Source: Axinella damicornis
Taxonomy: Eukaryota; Porifera; Demospongiae; Axinellida; Axinellidae
Length of the DNA: 64,000 bases
Assembly (NCBI GenBank): GCA_963931865.1
Contig: OZ007507.1
Location: 8,491,847-8,555,846, forward strand
Direction of reading: 5' to 3'
Positions 1 to 11,300 of this stretch are shown here, one piece after another; the first letter of the stretch is position 1, and every line of letters begins with the position of its first letter. A model generated the notes under the pieces. The model saw only the letters and a list, made by a program, of their open reading frames with translations. It was not told where the DNA came from and did no database searches. The translations under genes and the position numbers were made by a program.

Positions 1-3000
1 TACGATTGGTGTCAACTGTGGTCACTTTGTCTGTTAGGGTGAGTGTATCAATCAGAAATGACAAGCTATTCACAGTACGTACCATGAGAACAAGTTGGCC
101 ACACCAACTGTTGGGGTGAGGTACGTAGGTAGCTTATGGTAGATCCCTACAGGAATCTTCCAGTTAACTCCTGTCAGCACTCCTTCAGCAATTGTGGTTC
201 AGGTGTTTGATATGTATACTTGTGGCAATCCCCGTGGGTCTCACTCGATCAACAAAGGGTCACAAGTTTGCTAACCCACCAGTGAGTTACGTATGCAACA
301 TTGGCAAGTGCTGGGTCAGCATTGTGATGCTAGTTGCAATATTGAACTCTGCGGTGAAGAATTCTTTTTTATATCAAGGCCATGATAGATCACCTCCAGT
401 GGCTCTGATAACCAGAGTTGATGTACTTCGAATGGCACTACAAGACTCATCTGTGAAGATTTTTTTTTTTCATTTTAGATAAAGGCTGATGATGGCTAGT
501 GATTCTGGAGGGTGATTGGGCATCGAATTGAGTGAGTTGGGACTCACAGTTTCTACCATACCCAGCCGATGATGGCTAGTGATGCTGGATGCATTCTGGA
601 GGGTGATTGGGCATTGAACTTGACAATCACGTTGATAAGCTACGATTGGTGTCAACTGTGGTCACTTTGTCTGTTAGGGTGAGTGTATCAATCAGAAATG
701 ACAAGCTATTCACAGTACCATGAGATCAAGTTGGCCACACCAACTGTTGGGGTGAGGTACGTACGTAGTTTCTGGTAGATCCCTACAGGAACCTTCCAGT
801 TAACTCCTGTCAGCACTCCTTCAGCAATTGTGGTTCAGGTGTTTGATATGTATACTTGTGGCAATCCCCGTGGGTCTCACTCGATCAACAAAGGGTCACA
901 AGTTTGCTAACCCACCAGTGAGTTACGTATGCAACATTGGCAAGTGCTGGGTCAGCATTGTGATGCTAGTTGCAATATCGAACTCTGCGGTGAAGAATTC
1001 TTTTTTATATCAAGGCCATGATAGATCATGATAGATCACCTCCAGTGGCTCTGATAACCAGAGTTGATGTACTTCGAATGGCACTACAAGACTCATCTGT
1101 GAAGATTTTTTTTTTCATTTTAGATAAAGGCTGATGATGGCTAGTGATTCTGGAGGGTGATTGGGCATCGAATTGAGTGAGTTGGGACTCACAGTTTCTA
1201 CCATACCCAGCCGATGATGGCTAGTGATGCTGGATGCATTCTGGAGGGTGATTGGGCATTGAACTTGACAATCACGTTGATAAGCTACGATTGGTGTCAA
1301 CTGTGGTCACTTTGTCTGTTAGGGTGAGTGTATCAATCAGAAATGACAAGCTATTCACAGTACCATGAGATCAAGTTGGCCACACCAACTGTTGGGGTGA
1401 GGTACGTACGTAGTTTCTGGTAGATCCCTACAGGAACCTTCCAGTTAACTCCTGTCAGCACTCCTTCAGCAATTGTGGTTCAGGTGTTTGATATGTATAC
1501 TTGTGGCAATCCCCGTGGGTCTCACTCGATCAACAAAGGGTCACAAGTTTGCTAACCCACCAGTGAGTTACGTATGCAACATTGGCAAGTGCTGGGTCAG
1601 CATTGTGATGCTAGTTGCAATATCGAACTCTGCGGTGAAGAATTCTTTTTTATATCAAGGCCATGATAGATCATGATAGATCACCTCCAGTGGCTCTGAT
1701 AACCAGAGTTGATGTACTTCGAATGGCACTACAAGACTCATCTGTGAAGATTTTTTTTTTTCATTTTAGATAAAGGCTGATGATGGCTAGTGATTCTGGA
1801 GGGTGATTGGGCATCGAATTGAGTGAGTTGGGACTCACAGTTTCTACCATACCCAGCCGATGATGGCTAGTGATGCTGGATGCATTCTGGAGGGTGATTG
1901 GGCATTGAACTTGACAATCACGTTGATAAGCTACGATTGGTGTCAACTGTGGTCACTTTGTCTGTTAGGGTGAGTGTATCAATCAGAAATGACAAGCTAT
2001 TCACAGTACCATGAGATCAAGTTGGCCACACCAACTGTTGGGGTGAGGTACGTACGTAGTTTCTGGTAGATCCCTACAGGAACCTTCCAGTTAACTCCTG
2101 TCAGCACTCCTTCAGCAATTGTGGTTCAGGTGTTTGATATGTATACTTGTGGCAATCCCCGTGGGTCTCACTCGATCAACAAAGGGTCACAAGTTTGCTA
2201 ACCCACCAGTGAGTTACGTATGCAACATTGGCAAGTGCTGGGTCAGCATTGTGATGCTAGTTGCAATATCGAACTCTGCGGTGAAGAATTCTTTTTTATA
2301 TCAAGGCCATGATAGATCATGATAGATCACCTCCAGTGGCTCTGATAACCAGAGTTGATGTACTTGGAATGGCACTACAAGACTCATCTGTGAAGAATTT
2401 TTTTTTTCATTTTAGATAAAGGCTGATGATGGCTAGTGATTCTGGAGGGTGATTGGGCATCGAATTGAGTGAGTTGGGACTCACAGTTTCTACCATACCC
2501 AGCCGATGATGGCTAGTGATGCTGGATGCATTCTGGACGGTGATTGGGCATTGAACTTGACAATCACGCTGATAAGCTACGATTGGTGTCAACTGTGGTC
2601 ACTTTGTCTGTTAGGGTGAGTGTATCAATCAGAAATGACAAGCTATTCACAGTACCATGAGATCAAGTTGGCCACACCAACTGTTGGGGTGAGGTACGTA
2701 CGTAGCTTGTGGTAGATCCCTACAGGAACCTTCCAGTTAACTCCTGTCAGCACTCCTTCAGCAATTGTGGTTCAGGTGTTTGATACGTATACTTGTGGCA
2801 ATCCCCGTGGGTCTCACTCGATCAACAAAGGGTCACAAGTTTGCTAACCCACCAGTGAGTTACGTATGCAACATTGGCAAGTGCTGGGTCAGCATTGTGA
2901 TGCTAGTTGCAATATCGAACTCTGCGGTGAAGAATTCTTTTTTATATCAAGGCCATGATAGATCACCTCCAGTGGCTCTGATAACCAGAGTTGATGTACT

Positions 3001-6000
3001 TGGAATGGCACTACAAGACTCATCTGTGAAGAATTTTTTTTTTCATTTCATTTTAGATCAAGGCCGATGATGGCTAGTGATTCTGGAGGGTGATTGGGCA
3101 TCGAATTGAGTGAGTTGGGTCTCACAGTTTCTACCATACCCAGCCGATGATGGCTAGTGATGCTGGATGCATTCTGGAGGGTGATTGGGTATTCAACTTG
3201 ACAATCACGTTGATAAGCTACGATTGGTGTCAACTGTGGTCACTTTGTCTGTTAGGGTGAGTGTATCAATCAGAAATGACAAGCTAATCACAGTACGTAC
3301 CATGAGAACAAGTTGGCCACACCAACTGTTGGGGTGAGGTACGTAGGTAGCTTCTGGTAGATCTCTACAGGAACCTTCCAGTTAACTCCTGTCAGCACTC
3401 CTTCAGCAATTGTGGTTCAGGTGTTTGATATGTATACTTGTGGCAATCCCCGTGGGTCTCACTCGATCAACAAAGGGTCACAAGTTTGCTAACCCACCAG
3501 TGAGTTACGTATGCAACATTGGCAAGTGCTGGGTCAGCATTGTGATGCTAGTTGCAATATCGAACTCTGCGGTGAAGAATTTTTTTATATCAAGGCCATG
3601 ATAGATCACCTCCAGTGGCTCTGATAACCAGAGTTGATATACTTCGAATGGCACTACAAGACTCATCTGTGAAGAATTTTTTTTTTTTTCATTTTAGATC
3701 AAGGCCGATGATGGCTAGTGATTCTGGAGGGTGATTGGGCATCGAATTGAGTGAGTTGGGTCTCACAGTTTCTACCATACCCAGCCGATGATGGCTAGTG
3801 ATGCTGGATGCATTCTGGAGGGTGACTGGGCATTGAACTTGACAATCACGTTGATAAGCTACGATTGGTGTCAACTGTGGTCACTTTGTCTGTTAGGGTG
3901 AGTGTATCAATCAGAAATGACAAGCTATTCACAGTACGTACCATGAGAACAAGTTGGCCACACCAACTGTTGGGGTGAGGTACGTAGGTAGCTTATGGTA
4001 GATCCCTACAGGAATCTTCCAGTTAACTCCTGTCAGCACTCCTTCAGCAATTGTGGTTCAGGTGTTTGATATGTATACTTGTGGCAATCCCCGTGGGTCT
4101 CACTCGATCAACAAAGGGTCACAAGTTTGCTAACCCACCAGTGAGTTACGTATGCAACATTGGCAAGTGCTGGGTCAGCATTGTGATGCTAGTTGCAATA
4201 TCGAACTCTGCGGTGAAGAATTCTTTTTTATATCAAGGCCATGATAGATCACCTCCAGTGGCTCTGATAACCAGAGTTGATGTACTTCGAATGGCACTAC
4301 AAGACTCATCTGTGAAGAATTTTTTTTTTTCCATTTTAGATCAAGGCCGATGATGGCTAGTGATTCTGGAGGGTGTTTGGGCATCGAATTGAGTGAGTTG
4401 GGTCTCACAGTTTCTACCATACCCAGCCGATGATGGCTAGTGATGCTGGATGCATTGTGGAGAGTGACTGGGCATTGAACTTGACAATCACGTTGATAAG
4501 CTACGATTGGTGTCAACTGTGGTCACTTTGTCTGTTAGGGTGAGTGTATCAATCAGAAATGACAAGCTATTGACAGTACCATGAGATCAAGTTGGCCATA
4601 CCAACTGTTGGGGTGAGGTACGTACGTAGCTTCTGGTAGATCCCTACAGGAACCTTCCAGTTAACTCCTGTCAGCACTCCTTCAGCAATTGTGGTTCAGG
4701 TGTTTGATACGTATTTTTGTGGCAATCCCCGTGGGTCTCACCCGATCAACCAAGGGTCACAAGTTTGCTAACCCACCAGTGAGTTACGTATGCAACATTG
4801 GCAAGTGCTGGGTCAGCATTGTGATGCTAGTTGCAATATCGAACTCTGCGGTGAAGAATTCTTTTTTATATCAAGGCCATGATAGATCACCTCCAGTGGC
4901 TCTGATAACCAGAGTTGATGTACTTCGAATTACACTACAACACTCATCTGTGAAGAATTTTTTTTTCTTCATTTTAGATCAAGGCCGATGATGGCTAGTT
5001 ATTCTGTAGAGTGATTGGGCATCGAATTGAGTGAGTTGGGTCTCACAGTTTCTACCATACCCAGCCGATGATGGCTAGTGATGCTGGATGCATTCTGGAG
5101 GGTGATTGGGCATTGAACTTGACAATCACGTTGATAAGCTACGATTGGTGTCAACTGTGGTCGCTTTGTCTGTTAGGATGAGTGTATCAATCAGAAATGA
5201 CAAGCTATTCACAGTACCATGAGATCAAGTTGGCCACACCAACTGTTGGGGTGAGGTACGTACGTAGCTTCTGGTAGATCCCTACAGGAACCTTCCAGTT
5301 AACTCCTGTCAGCACTCCTTCAGCAATTGTGGTTCAGGTGTTTGATACGTATTTTTGTGGCAATCCCCGTGGGTCTCACCCGATCAACAAAGGGTCACAA
5401 GTTTGCTAACCCACCAGTCAGTTACGTATGCAACATTGGCAAGTGCTGGGTCAGCATTGTGAAGCTAGTTGCAATATCGAACTCTGCGGTGAAGAATTCT
5501 TTTTTATATCAAGGCCATGATAGATCATGATAGATCACCTCCAGTGGCTCTGATAACCAGAGTTGATGTACTTGGAATGGCACTACAACACTCATCTGTG
5601 AAGAATTTTTTTTTTCATTTTAGATAAAGGCTGATGATGGCTAGTGATTCTGGAGGGTGATTGGGCATCGAATTGAGTGAGTTGGGACTCACAGTTTCTA
5701 CCATACCCAGCCGATGATGGCTAGTGATGCTGGATGCATTCTGGACGGTGATTGGGCATTGAACTTGACAATCACGTTGATAAGCTACGATTGGTGTCAA
5801 CTGTGGTCACTTTGTCTGTTAGGGTGAGTGTATCAATCAGAAATGACAAGCTATTCACAGTACCATGAGATCAAGTTGGCCACACCAACTGTTGGGGTGA
5901 GGTACGTACGTAGTTTCTGGTAGATCCCTACAGGAACCTTCCAGTTAACTCCTGTCAGCACTCCTTCAGCAATTGTGGTTCAGGTGTTTGATATGTATAC

Positions 6001-6594
6001 TTGTGGCAATCCCCGTGGGTCTCACTCGATCAACAAAGGGTCACAAGTTTGCTAACCCACCAGTGAGTTACGTATGCAACATTGGCAAGTGCTGGGTCAG
6101 CATTGTGAAGCTAGTTGCAATATCGAACTCTGCGGTGAAGAATTCTTTTTTATATCAAGGCCATGATAGATCATGATAGATCACCTCCAGTGGCTCTGAT
6201 AACCAGAGTTGATGTACTTCGAATGGCACTACAAGACTCATCTGTGAAGAATTTTTTTTTTTTTCATTTTAGATCAAGGCCGATGATGGCTAGTGATGCT
6301 GGAGGGTGATTGGGCATCGAATTGAGTGAGTTGGGTCTCACAGTTTCTACCATACCCAGCCGATGATGGCTAGTGATGCTGGATGCATTGTGGAGAGTGA
6401 CTGGGCATTGAACTTGACAACCACGTTGATAAGCTACGATTGGTGTCAACTGTGGTCACTTTGTCTGTTAGGGTGAGTGTATCAATCAGAAATGACAAGC
6501 TAATCACAGTACGTACCATGAGAACAAGTTGGCCACACCAACTGTTGGGGTGAGGTACGTACGTAGCTTCTGGTAGATCCCTACAGGAACCTTT
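1..6594. repeat. Tandem satellite, ten ~640-646 bp units
   Basis: Ten head-to-tail copies are recognised by the recurring block beginning GTGGTTCAGGTGTTTGAT at about 192, 828, 1473, 2119, 2765, 3410, 4051, 4689, 5327 and 5973 (spacings 636-646). Copies differ by scattered substitutions, the length of a T-run after GTGAAGA, and presence or absence of a short duplicated ATGATAGATC. Inside each unit the segment GATGATGGCTAGTGAT occurs twice ~85 bp apart, so the unit itself grew by an internal duplication. Short open frames on both strands (61-101 codons) recur in every copy because the DNA is repeated; no protein family is recognisable and I do not call genes here. The array breaks at 6594, where an eleventh unit switches into unrelated sequence. 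Confidence 0.97.
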
Positions 6595-6881
6595 CAGGTG
6601 TGCGGAGGCTACATCAATTGAAATTCGCAGAGTGAACTCCCGTGAATCCACAGCAAATTCAGATCTCATCAACAGCGACTTCATTTGATCAGACCGTAAC
6701 TTGCTTCCCGTTACTGTTTTGAACAGCAGCAAGCAGGTTGAGTGAGAAGTTGTCGTTCGACGATGCAGAATCGGTAAAGAGTGCATGTGTCTTGGACACA
6801 TAACATAAGAATACACGGCTGACCAGGTAACATCGAGTGTGCCGCGTCTGATCGGTTCGAAGAAGACTAGATGCTGCATAC

Positions 6882-7031
6882 CACTAGGACACTCGCGTCC
6901 AGAATGGAGTTGGATTCAAAAGTAAATGTGCAGTGAATTGTGATGTACCGGTCCACAGATAATCCCAAAATCATGTTCATGGTGACTATTTCCCCAAAGC
7001 AATCAACGACAAAGCCACCAGGCAGCGTGTA
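6882..7031 (-). other. Exon-like 150-nt open stretch (copy 1)
   Basis: On the minus strand a CTTTCAG acceptor is followed by exactly 50 open codons and a GTATGC donor-like hexamer. The translated stretch begins YTLPGGFVVDCF and includes VDRYITI; it is not from a family I recognise. The identical architecture recurs at 7903-8052 with conservative changes, which is why it is listed. No neighbouring exon could be joined with confidence, so this may be a fragment of a captured gene carried along in the repeat. Confidence 0.3.
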
Positions 7032-7902
7032 CTGAAAGAAGAATGGGCTCAAAGTGAGTGTCATATCCAGGCTGACTCAAGTAGGATAGTTTCTGTGACA
7101 TCGTGACATCAGGTGAAACATAACTGGTTTGCAGCGCTCCTCCATTTGGAATAGGGACCAAGAAGTTCATCTATATGTCAAAGACAGTGCTGTGAACTGA
7201 GATAAAGGTATGTAGTGGCAATGCCAGTCGCAAGCCCCGGTCTTCAATTGAGTTCATTCATGTCAAAGGTTGCAAGCTGGATTCTCACATCCAGCTCCAG
7301 CCTATGACGGCTAGTGATTCTGGAGGGTGATTGGACATCGAATTGAGTGAGTTGGATCTCAGTTTGTACCTTACCCAGCCAATGATGGCTAGTGATGCTG
7401 GATGCATTCTGGAGGGTGATTGGCCATTTAACTTGACAACCACGTTGATAAGCTACGATTGGTGTCAACTGTGGTCACATTGTTTGTTAGGGTGAGTGTA
7501 TCAATCAGAAACGACAAGCTATTAATTCACAGTATATCATGAGATCGAGTTGGCCACACCAACTGTTGGGGTGAGGTACGTACGTAGCTTCTGGTAGATC
7601 CCTACAGGAAAATTCCAGGTGTGCGGAGGCTACATCAATTGAAATTCGCAGAGTGAACTCCCGTGAATCCACATCAAATTCAGATCTCATAAACAGTGAC
7701 TTCATTTGATCAGATCGTAACTTTCTTCCCGTTACTGTTTTGAACAGCAGCAAGCAGGTTGAGTGAGAAGTTGTCGTTCAATGATGCAGAATCGGTAAAG
7801 AGTGCATGTGTCTTGCACACATAAGATAAGAATACACGGCTGACCAGGTAACATCGAGTGTGCCGCGTCTGATCGGTTCGAAGAAGACTAGATGCTGCAT
7901 AC

Positions 7903-8052
7903 CACTAGGACACTCACGTCCAGAATGGAGTTGGATTCAAAAGTAAATGTGCAGTCAATTGTGATGTACCGGTCCACAGAGAATCCCAAAATCATGTTCA
8001 TGGTGACCATTTCCTCAAAGCAATCAACGACAAAGCCACCAGTCAGCGTGTA
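7903..8052 (-). other. Exon-like 150-nt open stretch (copy 2)
   Basis: Second copy of the 50-codon exon-like stretch at 6882-7031. Acceptor, donor and open frame are all kept; differences are mostly single amino-acid changes (for example PGG to TGG, GEI to EEM). Retention of the frame in both copies could mean selection or simply recent duplication. Confidence 0.3.
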
Positions 8053-8330
8053 CTGAAAGAAGAATGGGCTCAAAGTGAGTGTCATATCCAGGCTGACTCA
8101 AGTAGGATAGTTTCTGTGACATCGTGACATCGGGTGAAACATAACTGGTTTGCAGCGCTCTTCCATTTGGAATAGGGACCAAGAAGTTCATCTATATGTC
8201 AAAGACAGTGCTGTGAACTGAGATAAAGGTATGTAGTGGCAATGCCAGTCGCAAACTGCGGACTTCAATTGAGTTTATTCATGTCAAAGGTTGCAAGCTG
8301 GATTCTCACAGCCAGCCCAATACCATACCC

Positions 8331-11300
8331 AGCCGATGATGGCTAGTGATGCTGGATGCCAAGATGAACTGTCAGTCTACGAAGAGTTTGAGAAGACTCG
8401 CCTATTGTGGCCAGCCACACTCGTTCAACAGTTGCTGATCAGTCACACATCCAGCAGAGAGAAAGAAACCACTAAAGAGGTCTGGGTGATGCTTCATTTG
8501 TCTCAGGAGATACCACATGCAGCGAGCCTGCCGATCTACAATGATGTGCACTACCTGTGGGACCATGTGAATATCGGCATGAAGGGCCATCCCAGAAGCA
8601 TCCCAACGAGAGGCAGCAACAGTCAGACAGGATCATCAGACCACTCATCAGCTCTACCGACTCCCAGTGCTGGACCATCAGTGCCCTTGCCAGCCAACTC
8701 TCAGTCCACAAGTAAGCATCAGCGAGCAAATGAACTCCCAACGTCATCGACGCACCAGGTGGATGCCAAGGTACCAGTGCTGCTGCAAACAGCAAGGGCA
8801 TGAGGGCATGTGTCTACAACACTGAGCACTCCCAGTCGGCAATGGGGGTCCGGATCATACTCGACAGCGGGAGCCAGAGGTAGTACACATCACTACCAAG
8901 GTCAAGGAGACTTTGGGCTTGCGTTCAGAGAGTGCCGAAGTCAAGACCTTTGGATCTGATGCAGAGAAGATGCACACCTGCGATCTGGTGAGCCTTGCAG
9001 GATGGGGGGAATCTCGTGATGTTGCTGCTCACAGTACCAATGATCTGCCAGCCCCTGTCTGCTCAATCAATCAGCCTAGTCAGAGACAAGTACGAACATC
9101 TCTGTGAAATGGACCTCACTGACTTCTCCAATGGTGATGACGACCTGGAGATTGACTTGCTGATCAGTTCCGACCATTATTGGAAAGTAGTGACTGGTGG
9201 AGTGGTACGAGGAAGAGATGGTCCTACAGCGATTCAAACGAGAGTTGGTTGGGTGCTGTTGGGACCGATGGAAGGAGTGCCTCAAGAAGTTGCTGCTGTC
9301 AACCTTATCTCAACCCATATCTTGAAAGTTGGTGTGCAAGATGCTCCAGACTGCAAGCAATACCTCGACTAGAGGCTAAAGATCTTTTGGGAAATAGAGA
9401 CTCTTGGAATTGAACTGTTAGTTTACGAAGAGTTTGGCCAGCCACACTAGTCCAACAGTTGCTGATCAGTCACCGATCCAGCAGAGAGAAAGAAACTACT
9501 AATGAAGTCTGGGAGATGGGCCATCCCAGAAGCATCCCAACGGGAGGCAGCAACAGTCAGACAGGATCATCAGACCACTCATCAGCTCTACCGACTCCCA
9601 GTGCTGGACCATCAGTGCCCTTGCCAGCCAACTCTCAGTCCACAAGTAGGCATCAGCGAGCAAATGAACTCCCAACGTCATCGACGCACCAGGTGGATGC
9701 CAAGGTACCAGTGCTGCTGCAAACAGCAAGGGCATGTGTCTACAACACTGAGCACTCCCAGTCGGCAATGGGGGTCCGGATCATACTCGACAGCGGGAGC
9801 CAGAGGTAGTACACATCACTACCAAGGTCAAGGAGACTTTGGGCTTGCGTTCAGAGAGTGCCGAAGTCAAGACCTTTGGATCTGATGCAGAGAAGATGCA
9901 CACCTGCGATCTGGTGAGCCTTGCAGGATGGGGGGAATCTCGTGATGTTGCTGCTCACAGTACCAATGATCTGCCAGCCCCTGTCTGCTCAATCAATCAG
10001 CCTAGTCAGAGACAAGTACGAACATCTCTGTGAAATGGACCTCACTGACTTCTCCAATGGTGATGACGACCTGGAGATTGACTTGCTGATCAGTTCCGAC
10101 CATTATTGGAAAGTAGTGACTGGTGGAGTGGTACGAGGAAGAGATGGTCCTACAGCGATTCAAACGAGAGTTGGTTGGGTGCTGTTGGGGCCGGTGGAAG
10201 GAGTGCCTCAAGAAGTTGCTGCTGTCAACCTAATCTCAACCCATATCTTGAAAGTTGGTGTGCAAGATGCTCCATGCAGACTGCAAGCAATACCTCGACT
10301 AGAGGCTAAAGATCTTTTGGGAAATAGAGACTCTTGGAATTGTGCAAGATGAACTGTTAGTTTACGAAGAGTTTGAGAAGACTCGCCTATTGTGGCCAGC
10401 CACACTCGTCCAACAGTTGCTGATCAGTCACCGATCCAGCAGAGAGAAAGAAACTACTAATGAAGTCTGGGAGATGGGCCATCCCAGAAGCATCCCAACG
10501 GGAGGCAGCAACAGTCAGACAGGATCATCAGACCACTCATCAGCTCTACCGACTCCCAGTGCTGGACCATCAGTGCCCTTGCCAGCCAACTCTCAGTCCA
10601 CAAGTAGGCATCAGCGAGCAAATGAACTCCCAACGTCATCGACGCACCAGGTGGATGCCAAGGTACCAGTGCTGCTGCAAACAGCAAGGGCATGTGTCTA
10701 CAACACTAAGCACTCCCAGTCGGCAATGGGGGTCCGGATCATACTCAACAGCGGGAGCCAGAGGTAGTACACATCACTACCAAGGTCAAGGAGACTTTGG
10801 GCTTGCGTTCAGAGAATGCCGAAGTCAAGACCTTTGGATCTGATGCAGAGAAGATGCACACCTGCGATCCGGTGAGCCTTGCAGGATGGGGGGAATCTCG
10901 TGATGTTGCTGCTCACAGTACCAATGATCTGCCAGCCCCTGTCTGCTCAATCAATCAGCCTAGTCAGAGACAAGTACGAACATCTCTGTAAAATGGACCT
11001 CACTGACTTCTCCAATGGTGATGACGACCTGGAGATTGACTTGCTGATCAGTTCCGACCATTATTGGAAAGTAGTGACTGGTGGAGTGGTACGAGGAAGA
11101 GATGGTCCTACAGCGATTCAAACGAGAGTTGGTTGGGTGCTGTTGGGACCGATGGAAGGAGTGCCTCAAGAACTTGCTGCTGTCAACCTTATCACAACCC
11201 ATATCTTGAAAGTTGGTGTGCAAGATGCTCCAGACTGCAAGCAATACCTCGACTAGAGGCTAAAGATCTTTTGGGAAATAGAGACTCTTGGAATTGTGCA

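Larger units (their letters stand above)
6595..8330. repeat. Duplicated ~1.02 kb composite unit next to the satellite
   Basis: The block 6595-7245 is repeated at 7617-8268 with a few percent divergence. Between the copies (7246-7616) lies a diverged half-unit of the upstream satellite (GATGGCTAGTGATTCTGGA through the GGTACGTACGTAGCTTCTGG segment), and another satellite stub (to about 8358) ends the second copy. The repeating unit is therefore ~1,022 bp: 650 bp of new sequence plus ~370 bp of satellite. It forms a bridge between the pure satellite and the BEL/Pao-derived array that follows. Confidence 0.9.

Noticed and set aside
192..6449. Recurring MWFRCLIC and MTPIVAYQRD frames as a gene family
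   Set aside because: They recur only because the satellite does; frames end at different places in different copies and show no domain, start context or splice support.
1..6594. CRISPR-like array
   Set aside because: Units are ~646 bp of continuous repeat without short repeat/unique spacer structure, in eukaryotic DNA.
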